NCBI GenBank assembly: GCA_937901285.1
Contig: CALCHI010000471.1
Location: forward strand, 1-17,555
Direction: 5' to 3'
DNA length: 17,555 bases
Origin: UBA8437 sp003445035
GTDB lineage: Bacteria; Planctomycetota; Planctomycetia; Planctomycetales; Planctomycetaceae
Both the position numbers and the translations under genes were made by a program. Below are positions 7,574 to 14,980 of the stretch, piece after piece. Every line of letters starts with the position of its first letter. Within the stretch, counting starts at the first letter, position 1. The notes beneath the pieces were generated by a model that saw nothing but the letters and a program-made list of their open reading frames with translations, did not search any database and was not told where the DNA came from.

Positions 7574-8815
7574 CTACTTTGCGGCTTCCAGGCAATAGAG
7601 GTGTTCGAAGCCGCGGAGGAACATCCGGCCCCCCGAAACAGCCGGCGTGCTGTGAACCTGTTCGCCCAGCTGCGACTTGCCAAGCACCTTGAACGTGGTC
7701 CCCGACGCGATCACCACCACCTCACCCTTGTCGCTGATGTTGTAGATCTTGCCGTCGACACAGATCGGGCTGGCCCAGAACTTGCCGCCGACCCGTTCGG
7801 TCCAGACTGGCTTGCCCGTCTTGGCCTCCAGGCAGCTGACCACTCCGTTGTCGCACCAGAAGTACAGGTGCTCACCGAAGGCCAGTGGCGTCGGGACATA
7901 CGGCAGGTTCTTCATCCCGGACCAGACCACCTTGTCGGTGGTGACCTCACCTTTCTGATCCACCAACACCGCCGACAACTCCTTGCCGCGACCGCCGCCG
8001 CCGGTGATCGCCATCACCAGGCCGCCGGCAACGACCGGGGAATTGACCGCCCGCGACTTGAACAGGTTGGCCCGCCACAGCAACTTGCCGTTGCGAGGGT
8101 CGAAGCTGGCCAGTCCGTCACCGGTGTTGCTGGTGAACAGCTGAGGTGTCTTGCCTTCTCTTTCGAGGATGACCGGCGTCGAGTGAGCCGTCAGCCTGAC
8201 CTTCCGCTCGGACCGCCAGCGGATCTTGCCGGTGGCGGCGTCCAGCCCGGCGATCACCGAGGGGCCGTCGTGCTGACTGGCCACGATCACCGTGTCCTTC
8301 CAGACGATCGGCGAGGTGCCGCACCCGTGTCCGTGCTGGTTGTAGAAACGGCCCACGTCGGTCTGCCATAACGGTTTTCCGGCGAAGTCGTATGCCCGCA
8401 CGACGGTGTCATCGTTCGTGGTGAACAGCACAAACACCCGTGTGCCGTCGCTGGCGGGAGTCCCCGACGCGTAGCTGTTCAGCGTGTGTTTCTCGTGCGT
8501 GTTGGACGCCAGCTTGTCGGTCCAGAGCACCTTGCCACTGGCGGCCTCGACGGCCATCACCAGCCGCTGGGCCCCCTTGTCCAGGGCCGATGTCAGGAAG
8601 ATGTGGTTGTCCCACACGCAGGGAGACGAATGTCCCAGCCCCGGCACCGCGATCTTCCACTTGTAGTCCTTGTCGGTCCACGTGACCGGAAGCCCCTTCT
8701 GACTGCTGATCCCCTTGCCACCCGGACCCCGAAACCTGGCCCAGTTCTCAGCGTCGGCGACACCGGCAAAAAACAGCACCAGAACAGCAATCAGCAGCGG
8801 GGACAGGCGACGCAC
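7574..8815 (-). CDS. Secreted PQQ-like beta-propeller repeat protein
   Basis: This 413-residue exported protein has a signal peptide of about 22 residues (RRLSPLLIAVLVLFFAGVADA after the start), then ENWARFRGPGGKGIS, the usual opening of planctomycete PQQ-like proteins. At least five propeller-blade motifs of the form (A)-x-D-x-x-(T/S)-GK-x-x-W are visible, such as AASGKVLWTD, AATGKIRWRS, PRNGKLLWRA and AKTGKPVWTE. The fold resembles BamB and PQQ dehydrogenases, but no PQQ-binding or catalytic residues are evident, so a structural or binding role is more likely than an enzymatic one. The GTG start at 8815 was chosen because GGAGA lies 7 bases upstream and the signal peptide begins there; an ATG at 8845 would add 10 unlikely residues. 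It lies 86 bases downstream of the unknown secreted protein gene. Confidence 0.9.
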   Translation of the reverse strand: MRRLSPLLIAVLVLFFAGVADAENWARFRGPGGKGISSQKGLPVTWTDKDYKWKIAVPGLGHSSPCVWDNHIFLTSALDKGAQRLVMAVEAASGKVLWTDKLASNTHEKHTLNSYASGTPASDGTRVFVLFTTNDDTVVRAYDFAGKPLWQTDVGRFYNQHGHGCGTSPIVWKDTVIVASQHDGPSVIAGLDAATGKIRWRSERKVRLTAHSTPVILEREGKTPQLFTSNTGDGLASFDPRNGKLLWRANLFKSRAVNSPVVAGGLVMAITGGGGRGKELSAVLVDQKGEVTTDKVVWSGMKNLPYVPTPLAFGEHLYFWCDNGVVSCLEAKTGKPVWTERVGGKFWASPICVDGKIYNISDKGEVVVIASGTTFKVLGKSQLGEQVHSTPAVSGGRMFLRGFEHLYCLEAAK

Positions 8816-8822
8816 GGCGAAA

Positions 8823-8827
8823 TCTCC
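8823..8827 (-). promoter_or_regulatory. Ribosome binding site deciding the GTG start of the PQQ-propeller gene
   Basis: GGAGA on the minus strand lies 7 bases before the GTG at 8815. It supports this start over the in-frame ATG at 8845, which would place the Shine-Dalgarno sequence inside the coding region. Confidence 0.7.
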
Positions 8828-8901
8828 GGGTTTGGCAGCTTCCAACAGTCCGACAGCAACAGGTTACCAGCTTCGTCAATGAGGGAACACGGTGAGCCAA
8901 T

Positions 8902-10428
8902 TCACCGCTCGATCAGTTTTCCGACCAACGGCCCGAAGATCCCCTTGCCCCGGATCGTCTTCACACTTCGTAGCCGCTGCGGATCACTCAACGCGAACCG
9001 CGACCTCCCGATCTCGCGACCATCCTGCCGGACCACCAACCGATCGGCATAGACCAGGAACTCCAGTGACAGCGGCTTCCCGGTCCACTGCACGACGGCC
9101 GAGAGGTGACCGGGCATCGTCATCTTCAACACCGCCCCGTATTCACGGCGCTCGGTATCGGTCAGGAAGTCGTACTTGTCGTACCACTCGTAGGTGCCCT
9201 TGGCAGACGTGGACATGTACAGTGCGTCACCAATCGAAACCATCCCGGTGATCCGCTGGCCCCAGTGATTGGAGACCAGCTTGAATCGGTCGGCGTGCTC
9301 CTGGTAGGGGTGGATCGTCTTGTCGGTGAGTTTCGGGTGAGTGAATGCGCGTCCCATCGAGGTCCAGTGGTCGCTGTCGTGGTCATACCGCCACAGTTCC
9401 GCCCAGGGCCACACCCCGGTGAACATCTCGCCCCGATAAATCCCGGTCGTCTGGGCCTCGCGGGCCCGGGTCGACACCCCCGGCAGCCTTGGCGGATAGC
9501 CGTCGAGGTGCTTCAGCGTGTCGCCGCCCCGGTACTCGAACAGGTGCCCGGTGGGGTACTGGGCCAGCAGGGCCCGGTCGAAGACGTTCAGGAACGAATA
9601 GACCTGGTAACTGACCTGGTCGTTGCCTTCGAGCAGGGTTCGCCAGCGGCGTCCATCGAAGGCGTGCACACCGCCCTGGTTGGTCACCGTCATCGCCTCG
9701 CCACCGAACTGGCCCCAGGCGAAGGGCGTCGCGCCGACGTACTTGGCCGCAAAGGCCACTCCCCGGGACACATCGATCTCCGACCGGGACTCGGGCTGCC
9801 AGCGACAGGCAATGATCCGCGTGAACGGCTTGGGAGCCTCGCGATCGGTGAAGTAAAAGCAGAGATGTCCTAGCGCGTAGTAGAAGTTGTAGTAACGCCC
9901 CCGCGGGGGAGGCTTCAGGATCACCCGGCCATCGAAGGTTGCCGTACTGCCACGGAACACCAGCAGGCCGCGGCCGATCCGCATCACGCCGTCGCCGCTG
10001 CCCAGTCCGCCGACACCATCCACCTTCGTCTCCCAGCGATGCCTTTTCGGATCCCAGCGCTTGACCCGGTTGCCACGGGCGTTGGTCCAGGCATGGACCC
10101 GGCCGTCGAGCTCGAACAGGTAGATGCCGCAGTCCATGTCCGGGTGGGGCAACCTCTCGATCCGGAACCGGTCGCCGCCCTTTGCCGGCCGCACGAAGAA
10201 CTGCACGGTGTGACGGTTGCCGCGAAACCGCGTGTTGTAGACCTCTTCGAATCCGGCTCCTGCCACCAGCCGCCCCTTGGCATCGCGAGCCTCGAACAGC
10301 GAGCCGAAGGGCTGGCCGCGATCCCGACCCAGGTCGACCGTCGTCCGCCAGTGGGCCAACGGTTCTTCGGCCCAAACGGCCGACGTGATCAGGCACAGGG
10401 CTGACAACAACACTCGATTCACGCGCAT
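8902..10428 (-). CDS. Secreted protein of unknown function, partner of the exported dehydratase
   Basis: The function of this 508-residue protein is not recognised. A Sec signal peptide (residues 1-20, MRVNRVLLSALCLITSAVWA) shows export. The rest is rich in aromatic residues and short beta-strand-like segments (YYNFYYALGHLCFYF, GIYRGEMFTGVWPWAELWRY, HSSP-free and Cys-poor). This pattern suggests a beta-propeller or beta-sandwich with carbohydrate-binding character, but no repeat motif or catalytic signature is clear. The ATG at 10428 lies only 3 bases after the stop of the DgoD-like gene (TAG at 10432-10434), so the two are almost certainly co-transcribed and translationally coupled. Possible roles are lactonase, sugar binding or a structural partner of the exported dehydratase. 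Confidence 0.85.
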   Translation of the reverse strand: MRVNRVLLSALCLITSAVWAEEPLAHWRTTVDLGRDRGQPFGSLFEARDAKGRLVAGAGFEEVYNTRFRGNRHTVQFFVRPAKGGDRFRIERLPHPDMDCGIYLFELDGRVHAWTNARGNRVKRWDPKRHRWETKVDGVGGLGSGDGVMRIGRGLLVFRGSTATFDGRVILKPPPRGRYYNFYYALGHLCFYFTDREAPKPFTRIIACRWQPESRSEIDVSRGVAFAAKYVGATPFAWGQFGGEAMTVTNQGGVHAFDGRRWRTLLEGNDQVSYQVYSFLNVFDRALLAQYPTGHLFEYRGGDTLKHLDGYPPRLPGVSTRAREAQTTGIYRGEMFTGVWPWAELWRYDHDSDHWTSMGRAFTHPKLTDKTIHPYQEHADRFKLVSNHWGQRITGMVSIGDALYMSTSAKGTYEWYDKYDFLTDTERREYGAVLKMTMPGHLSAVVQWTGKPLSLEFLVYADRLVVRQDGREIGRSRFALSDPQRLRSVKTIRGKGIFGPLVGKLIER

Positions 10429-10431
10429 GAT

Positions 10432-11724
10432 CTACCAGTCCACCACCGACCCGTCGTCGGCGTCATAGGGTTGAGGGTTCCGCCAGTCGTGTCCGATCTT
10501 CTCCTTCAACGCATCCTCGTCCAGCTCGACACCCAGCCCCGGACCACCGGGCAGATCGATGTATCCGTCGCGGACCTTGAACGGCTGCTTGATGTAGCCC
10601 TGGCCCAGGTGCACCTGTTCCTGGCAGAGGAAATTGGGAATCGAACCGGCAATCTGGAGTCCGGCCGCCAGGGAAATGGGTCCCAACGGGTTGTGCGGTG
10701 CCACCGCCGCGTAGTAACTCTCGGCCATCCCGGCAATCAACCGCACCTCGGTGATTCCCCCGGCGTGGCACAGGTCCGGCTGCAGGATCGTCGCGGCGCC
10801 CTTTTCCAACAGCTCACGGAATCCCCACTTGGTGAACACCCGTTCGCCGGTGGCGATCGGCAGATGAGTGCCCCGGGCGATGTCGGCCATCACGTCGACG
10901 TTCTGGCACTGCACCGGCTCTTCGATGAACATCGGCTGGTAGGGTTCCAGGGCCTTGATCAGCAGCTTGGCCGTCTGGGGGCTGATCGCCCCGTGGAAGT
11001 CGATTCCAATGTCCCGTTCATCCCCGGCGGCCTCTCGAAGCTCCTCGAACCGCTTGGCCACCCGTTTGACGAAGCCGGGGGTTTCGATAATCCGAGCCGG
11101 ACGGTGTTTGAACACACCGGTCTTGAATGCCGTGAACCCCTCCTTGGACCGCGCGCGAATCGCTTCGGGGGTCGAGGCGTGGGCGTAAACGCGAACGCGA
11201 CTGCGGGTGGGTCCGCCCAGCAGTTCGTAGACGGGCACACCCAGCGCCTTGCCCTTGATATCCCACAGCGCCATGTCGATACCGCTGATGGCACTGGTCA
11301 GCACCGGGCCGCCCCGGTAGAAGGCGTGGCGGTACATCGCCTGCCAGTGGTGCACCACCGAACGGGGATCCTTGCCAACCAGGTAGGCCTCGAGTTGCTT
11401 GACCGCGGCGGCCACCGTATTCGCCCGCCCTTCGACCACCGGCTCACCCAGCCCGACAATTCCCGCGTCGGTGTGGACCTTCAGGAACAACCACCGCGGC
11501 TGAACCATCAGGGTTTCGAGCTTCGTGATCCGGATTTTCTCGCCCGCTCCGAGCATCGGCTGGAACCCTCCTCCGCGACGCTTCCCCACGTAGGGATCTT
11601 TCCGCGCGGCCTTGCCCTTGTCGTCGGCCAGCAGGGCACACAGCCCCGCAGTGCCTCCGGCGGTTCCCAACAACGACGCCAGGAACATCCGGCGACTTCG
11701 ACTGTAAGCTTTCGTGGAACTCAT
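10432..11724 (-). CDS. Tat-exported enolase-superfamily dehydratase (DgoD / galactonate-dehydratase-like)
   Basis: This is a 430-residue protein of the mandelate racemase/muconate lactonizing enzyme group. The C-terminal barrel shows D242-F-H244-G, the I-E268-E-P segment, the T-G-E294-R segment, Q-P-D317 and P-H344-N-P-L-G. As I recall the E. coli D-galactonate dehydratase (metal ligands D183, E209, E235; catalytic H185, D258, H285), every spacing matches exactly, so metal-dependent dehydration of a sugar acid to a 2-keto-3-deoxy acid is very likely. The exact sugar acid is uncertain. The N-terminus (SSTKAYSRSRRMFLASLLGTAGGTAG) is a twin-arginine-type export signal, unusual for this normally cytoplasmic enzyme. 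The start at 11724 has GGAGG (11730-11734) 5 bases upstream; an upstream ATG at 11736 lies within the signal of the ribosome site and is less likely. It heads a cluster with the unknown secreted protein and the PQQ-propeller gene. Confidence 0.92.
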   Translation of the reverse strand: MSSTKAYSRSRRMFLASLLGTAGGTAGLCALLADDKGKAARKDPYVGKRRGGGFQPMLGAGEKIRITKLETLMVQPRWLFLKVHTDAGIVGLGEPVVEGRANTVAAAVKQLEAYLVGKDPRSVVHHWQAMYRHAFYRGGPVLTSAISGIDMALWDIKGKALGVPVYELLGGPTRSRVRVYAHASTPEAIRARSKEGFTAFKTGVFKHRPARIIETPGFVKRVAKRFEELREAAGDERDIGIDFHGAISPQTAKLLIKALEPYQPMFIEEPVQCQNVDVMADIARGTHLPIATGERVFTKWGFRELLEKGAATILQPDLCHAGGITEVRLIAGMAESYYAAVAPHNPLGPISLAAGLQIAGSIPNFLCQEQVHLGQGYIKQPFKVRDGYIDLPGGPGLGVELDEDALKEKIGHDWRNPQPYDADDGSVVDW

Positions 11725-11874
11725 CGCATCCTCCATGGAGATCTGTGGAAAAGAGAACGATCCGCGGCAGCAGGTGCCCGGTTCTCGCAAGATGGCCAAC
11801 GCCTCGAAATCGTGGTAAACAGATGACCCGCGACCAACTGGCAACCCTTCGACTCGCACTGCAGAGATTCACTC
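11725..11874. other. Divergent intergenic region between the DgoD-like and Gfo/Idh/MocA genes
   Basis: This 150-base gap must hold the promoters of the minus-strand DgoD cluster and of the plus-strand oxidoreductase gene. No convincing -10/-35 pair was found on either strand. A short palindrome CTCCATGGAG overlaps the Shine-Dalgarno site of the DgoD-like gene; its significance is unclear. Confidence 0.5.
11730..11734 (-). promoter_or_regulatory. Ribosome binding site deciding the start of the DgoD-like gene
   Basis: GGAGG on the minus strand lies 5 bases before the ATG at 11724, a near-ideal Shine-Dalgarno placement. It favours this start over ATG codons further upstream, including the one at 11736, which overlaps this site. 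Confidence 0.75.
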
Positions 11875-13008
11875 ATGACATTCGGAGTCGGCGTTATCGG
11901 AGCCACCGGGTTCATCGGCACACCATACCGGGCCGAGATCCGCGAGTGCACGGACGAGGCGCGAATTGTGGCGTTGTGTGCCCGCCGGCGAGACCGTCTC
12001 GACGCTGCCGCGGCCGAGGACGGGTGCGACTTCGTCACCGACGACTGGCGACAGGTGGTCGACCATCCCGAGGTGGACCTGGTGCTGGTGCTGACCCCCG
12101 ATGCCCTGCACCTGGACCCGGTGCTGGCCACCGCCGCGGCCGGCAAGCACCTCTTCTGCGAGAAACCGATCGGTGCCAACATCGACGAGGCGTACCGGAT
12201 GTGGTCGGCCGTCCGTGACGCCGGTGTGGCTCACTACGTGCCCTTCTGGACACGCTACGTCCCGGCCTTCGCCCGGGCCCGCGAGATCGTCCAGGCGGGA
12301 ACGCTGGGCGATATCCGGGGCATCATCTACCGCTGGCAGAACCCTCGGCCCGTCGCGATCCCGCACACCTGGCGCGACGACGCCAGCCTCTCGTCGGCCG
12401 GCTCCATCGCCGACGTCGGCAGCCACGCCTACGACATCGTCCGCTGGATCACCGGCTGCGAAACGCGGCGGGTGCTCACCCACGCCGACGTCGTCTCGCC
12501 TCCCAAGCCCGACCTGGGCGAAATCGACCTGGGGGAAGCGATCGGCTGGGGCCAGGAGAACCAGGTGGCCGACGCCCAGCAGATGAAACAGGGCACCGCG
12601 TTCGATTACGCCACGATCGCCTGGGAATGGGACAACGACGCCGTGGGAGCGATCATCCTCTCCCACGCCCCGTTCCTGCGAAAGGGCATGGCTCCCGAAC
12701 TGGAACTGCACGGCACGAAAGCGTCACTGGCCATCGACCGCATCCGCAGCACCGTGACGCTCTACCCGCCCGACGACACCGATGGTCAGCCCGAGACGAT
12801 CGGGGACGAGGGCTTCGGCAACCGGGCGGCCAAACACGTCTTCACCTCATTCCAGGAACAGGTGGCCGGCACGCGAGGCGAGCACCCCGGTATGGACGAC
12901 GGCTGGCGGGTGCAGATGTTCACCGACGCCGCCGCCACGTCGGCACGTCGTGGGGAGTGGGTCGAGCTGGCCGAGTTGGACGCCGAGGCGGGAACTTCCG
13001 CGACCTAG
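11875..13008 (+). CDS. Gfo/Idh/MocA family NAD(P)-dependent oxidoreductase
   Basis: This 377-residue cytoplasmic protein has an N-terminal Rossmann fold, with GVIGATGFIG (residues 6-15) as the dinucleotide motif. The signature E96-K97-P98 (family EKP, with the Lys contributing to catalysis) follows VLTPDALHLDPVLATAAAGKH. The C-terminal domain begins near SLSSAGSIADVGSHAYDIVRW, where D and H correspond to the usual catalytic Asp-x-x-x-His positions (D414-H type), and includes the typical IAWEWDND and ELHGTKASLAIDR strands. The reaction is probably oxidation or reduction of a sugar, inositol or similar polyol. The start at 11875 opens directly with the Rossmann strand; an AGAG-like site lies a few bases upstream. 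It diverges from the exported dehydratase gene. Its stop shares CTAG with the stop of the next, convergent oxidoreductase gene. Confidence 0.92.
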   Translation: MTFGVGVIGATGFIGTPYRAEIRECTDEARIVALCARRRDRLDAAAAEDGCDFVTDDWRQVVDHPEVDLVLVLTPDALHLDPVLATAAAGKHLFCEKPIGANIDEAYRMWSAVRDAGVAHYVPFWTRYVPAFARAREIVQAGTLGDIRGIIYRWQNPRPVAIPHTWRDDASLSSAGSIADVGSHAYDIVRWITGCETRRVLTHADVVSPPKPDLGEIDLGEAIGWGQENQVADAQQMKQGTAFDYATIAWEWDNDAVGAIILSHAPFLRKGMAPELELHGTKASLAIDRIRSTVTLYPPDDTDGQPETIGDEGFGNRAAKHVFTSFQEQVAGTRGEHPGMDDGWRVQMFTDAAATSARRGEWVELAELDAEAGTSAT

Positions 13009-14117
13009 GCGACCTCCTCCACCCGGCCGCTTTTGCCCGAATCGACAGCTGCCTGCACCGTGGCCGCGATGTCACGGCTGGTCACCGCGTCCAGGATCCC
13101 GCCGCTGCCGCTGTCGATCGCCTCGGCAAAATCCTCCATCAACTGGAAATCCAGATCGATGGCCATCCGCCGGTGCCGGAATTCCTGTGGTGGCTGGTTG
13201 CGGTAGTAAACGCTGACCTCCGGACGGGCTTCGCTGATCACCAGCCCACCGGTTTCGCCCAACACGTGCAACTTGATCTCGCCGATATCCGGGTGCGAGG
13301 CGGCCCCGATGCGACCGATGCACAGCGTGCCAATCACGCCGTTGGCCATCTCCAGGGTCACCGTCGCCAGGTCCTCGACATCGTTGTCGGCATTGGCCTG
13401 GTGAAAGTGCGAAGCCGTTCGGGCGTAAACCCGTTCGACCCGGCTGCCGGCCAGGTGCTGGATGTAGGCCAGCGGGTAGATGCCCTCGATCTTCAATTCG
13501 CCCATCGGATCAACCCCCACCCCGCCATCCGAGCCGTCCGAGTGGGCCTCGATCTGTCGCTCGAGCCAGTCGATCGGCGGATCATCGGGTCCCCGGCTGC
13601 CCTTGGGGGGGCCCGAATCCTTGGCGAAGTAGAAATCGACATGGAACGCGTACGGCTTCCCGATTCCGCCCTCGTCGATCACGCGCCTGGCCTCGACCAG
13701 TGCCGGCAGAAAATTGCGATTCCACATCATGAACCGCACGTCGTGTTCGGCCACCGCGGCGACCACCCGGTCGCATTCCGAAATCCGGTTCGACATCGGC
13801 TTGTCCTGCACCACGTGCAGGCCAAGCGCCGCACACCGGACTGCCAGGTCACAGTGACGTTCGGCTTCGGAACTGATGACCGCCACCTGCACGTCGTGAT
13901 CGGCCACCGCCTGCTCGATTCCCTTCACGTACGGGATGCCGTGCTCGTCGGCGTAGAGCTGGTTTCGCTCGTGAACCCAGTCGGGCTGATCGGCGTCGTC
14001 GCAGACGACGACCAGGTCGAACCGCGGGTGTGTGACCACACCGTTGGGCACGTAGGCGTGCTTGACCACGCTGACCACCGCACAGCGAAAGACGGTGGTG
14101 TTCTCAACCGAGCTCAT
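13005..14117 (-). CDS. Gfo/Idh/MocA-type oxidoreductase with atypical nucleotide-binding motif
   Basis: This is a 370-residue protein. D105-K106-P107 takes the place of the usual EKP signature, and a C-terminal alpha/beta domain includes DPMGELKIEGIYPLAYIQHL (a typical catalytic helix), then VIGTLCIGRIG and ELKLHVLGE-like strands. The expected glycine-rich GxGxxG loop is replaced by VSVVKHA (residues 15-21), so NAD(P) binding would have to be unusual or lost. A DDADQPDWVHERNQ segment follows. The sequence otherwise keeps the family pattern, so an enzyme acting on sugars or cyclitols is plausible. The ATG at 14117 has AGGAGA (14123-14128) 5 bases upstream. The gene overlaps the end of the upstream oxidoreductase-like gene by 14 bases, indicating translational coupling. 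It is the last gene of the MFS operon. Confidence 0.87.
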   Translation of the reverse strand: MSSVENTTVFRCAVVSVVKHAYVPNGVVTHPRFDLVVVCDDADQPDWVHERNQLYADEHGIPYVKGIEQAVADHDVQVAVISSEAERHCDLAVRCAALGLHVVQDKPMSNRISECDRVVAAVAEHDVRFMMWNRNFLPALVEARRVIDEGGIGKPYAFHVDFYFAKDSGPPKGSRGPDDPPIDWLERQIEAHSDGSDGGVGVDPMGELKIEGIYPLAYIQHLAGSRVERVYARTASHFHQANADNDVEDLATVTLEMANGVIGTLCIGRIGAASHPDIGEIKLHVLGETGGLVISEARPEVSVYYRNQPPQEFRHRRMAIDLDFQLMEDFAEAIDSGSGGILDAVTSRDIAATVQAAVDSGKSGRVEEVA

Positions 14118-14946
14118 AACCGTCTCCTGTCTCGTTGAGCCCCAACGGAGCTCCCGCCTCGATCGACCGCTCGGCCGCCTCGGCCACTCTCAACGCTCCC
14201 ACCGCAGCGGCCGGTCCAGGATCGGCCGCCCGACCTTCCGCCACCGCGGATGCGAACTCCGTCAGCAGGTTGACCAGCCCGGACACGCTCTCCCCGCCTC
14301 GCACCGCCTCCGGCTGACCGCCGCCATACAGCAGGTGCATGTTGTGATGGTCATCGGCATAGACGGAACCATCACCGCCGATCAGCGACAACGAATAGTA
14401 GTCGTCACCTCCGGGAAGAGTGGTGGCCACGTCGACCAGGGCCATGCCGTCGCCGGGAAACCCCAGGTGCACGTGGGCGTAACCACCCGCTTCGCCACGG
14501 CGAACAGCGTAGACTTCGCTCGGCAGCGTGCCGAACAGCCAGTTGGCCAGGTCGAGTTGATCGGCCAGGCAGGCGATGCCAACCGGGTCACCGCCGGGCA
14601 GCCACCGGTGGATCCTCAACAGCCCGAGTGGCCCCAGTGATCCGTTCGAGTTGACCGCCTGCACCTCGCGGATCGATGGCTGAAACCTGCCGGTCGCCGC
14701 CAGCATGACGACGGTGTCATCGGGTGCGGCCAGCCCGGCAGCCTCGTCCGAACTGCCCAGCGTTCCGGGGATCAGCAACACGTGGCGACCGGATTCGGCG
14801 ACCTGGTTGGCAGCATCGACACCGGCCACCAGCACGGCATCGGCCGCATCGGCATCGACGATCGTCACGTCGGCCAACCGATCGACAGCGGCCTGCCATT
14901 CGGAGGCCACCGCAGGACCGGAATCGGTCAATCCGAGTTTCAGCAT
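14104..14946 (-). CDS. Short, divergent Gfo/Idh/MocA-like protein
   Basis: This 280-residue protein sits between the MFS transporter gene and the oxidoreductase gene at 13005-14117. The C-terminal half (LADQLDLANWLFGTLPSEVY, then a long beta-strand segment with DDYYSLSLIGGDGSVYADDH, and a final helix rich in Ala and Glu) resembles the substrate domain of Gfo/Idh/MocA proteins. The N-terminal part (KLGLTDSGPAVASEWQAA...DADAADAVLVAGV) is shortened: there is no GxGxxG motif and no EKP/DKP signature. It may be a non-catalytic partner of the next gene product or a degenerate relative. The start at 14946 begins the first conserved strand; AGGA lies 11 bases upstream, and a GTG three codons earlier is an alternative. 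It is 34 bases after the MFS stop and overlaps the downstream gene by 14 bases. Confidence 0.75.
   Translation of the reverse strand: MLKLGLTDSGPAVASEWQAAVDRLADVTIVDADAADAVLVAGVDAANQVAESGRHVLLIPGTLGSSDEAAGLAAPDDTVVMLAATGRFQPSIREVQAVNSNGSLGPLGLLRIHRWLPGGDPVGIACLADQLDLANWLFGTLPSEVYAVRRGEAGGYAHVHLGFPGDGMALVDVATTLPGGDDYYSLSLIGGDGSVYADDHHNMHLLYGGGQPEAVRGGESVSGLVNLLTEFASAVAEGRAADPGPAAAVGALRVAEAAERSIEAGAPLGLNETGDGYELG
14123..14128 (-). promoter_or_regulatory. Strong ribosome binding site inside the upstream gene
   Basis: AGGAGA on the minus strand lies 5 bases before the ATG at 14117. It is embedded in the last codons of the upstream oxidoreductase-like gene, so the 14-base overlap is real and the two genes are read from one message. 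Confidence 0.7.
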
Positions 14947-14980
14947 CTCGCTCACGATCCTGTCCGGCCACTCAAGTCCA

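Noticed and set aside
11731..11740. CTCCATGGAG palindrome near the DgoD-like start as an operator
   Set aside because: It is only 10 bp, has no spacer and coincides with the Shine-Dalgarno sequence and an ATG, so it is explained by those.
10471..11826. A 451-codon plus-strand open frame opposite the DgoD-like gene
   Set aside because: It is antisense to an enzyme whose complete active site is visible, and it has no signal or motif of its own.
11725..11859. N-terminal extension of the DgoD-like protein up to 11859
   Set aside because: The extension has no conserved sequence, and a near-perfect GGAGG site sits 5 bases before the ATG at 11724 that opens the Tat signal.
12627..14138. A 503-codon plus-strand open frame overlapping three oxidoreductase genes
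   Set aside because: It runs in an alternative frame of the first Gfo/Idh gene and then antisense to the next two genes; its translation is rich in Arg, Pro and His without any domain signature.
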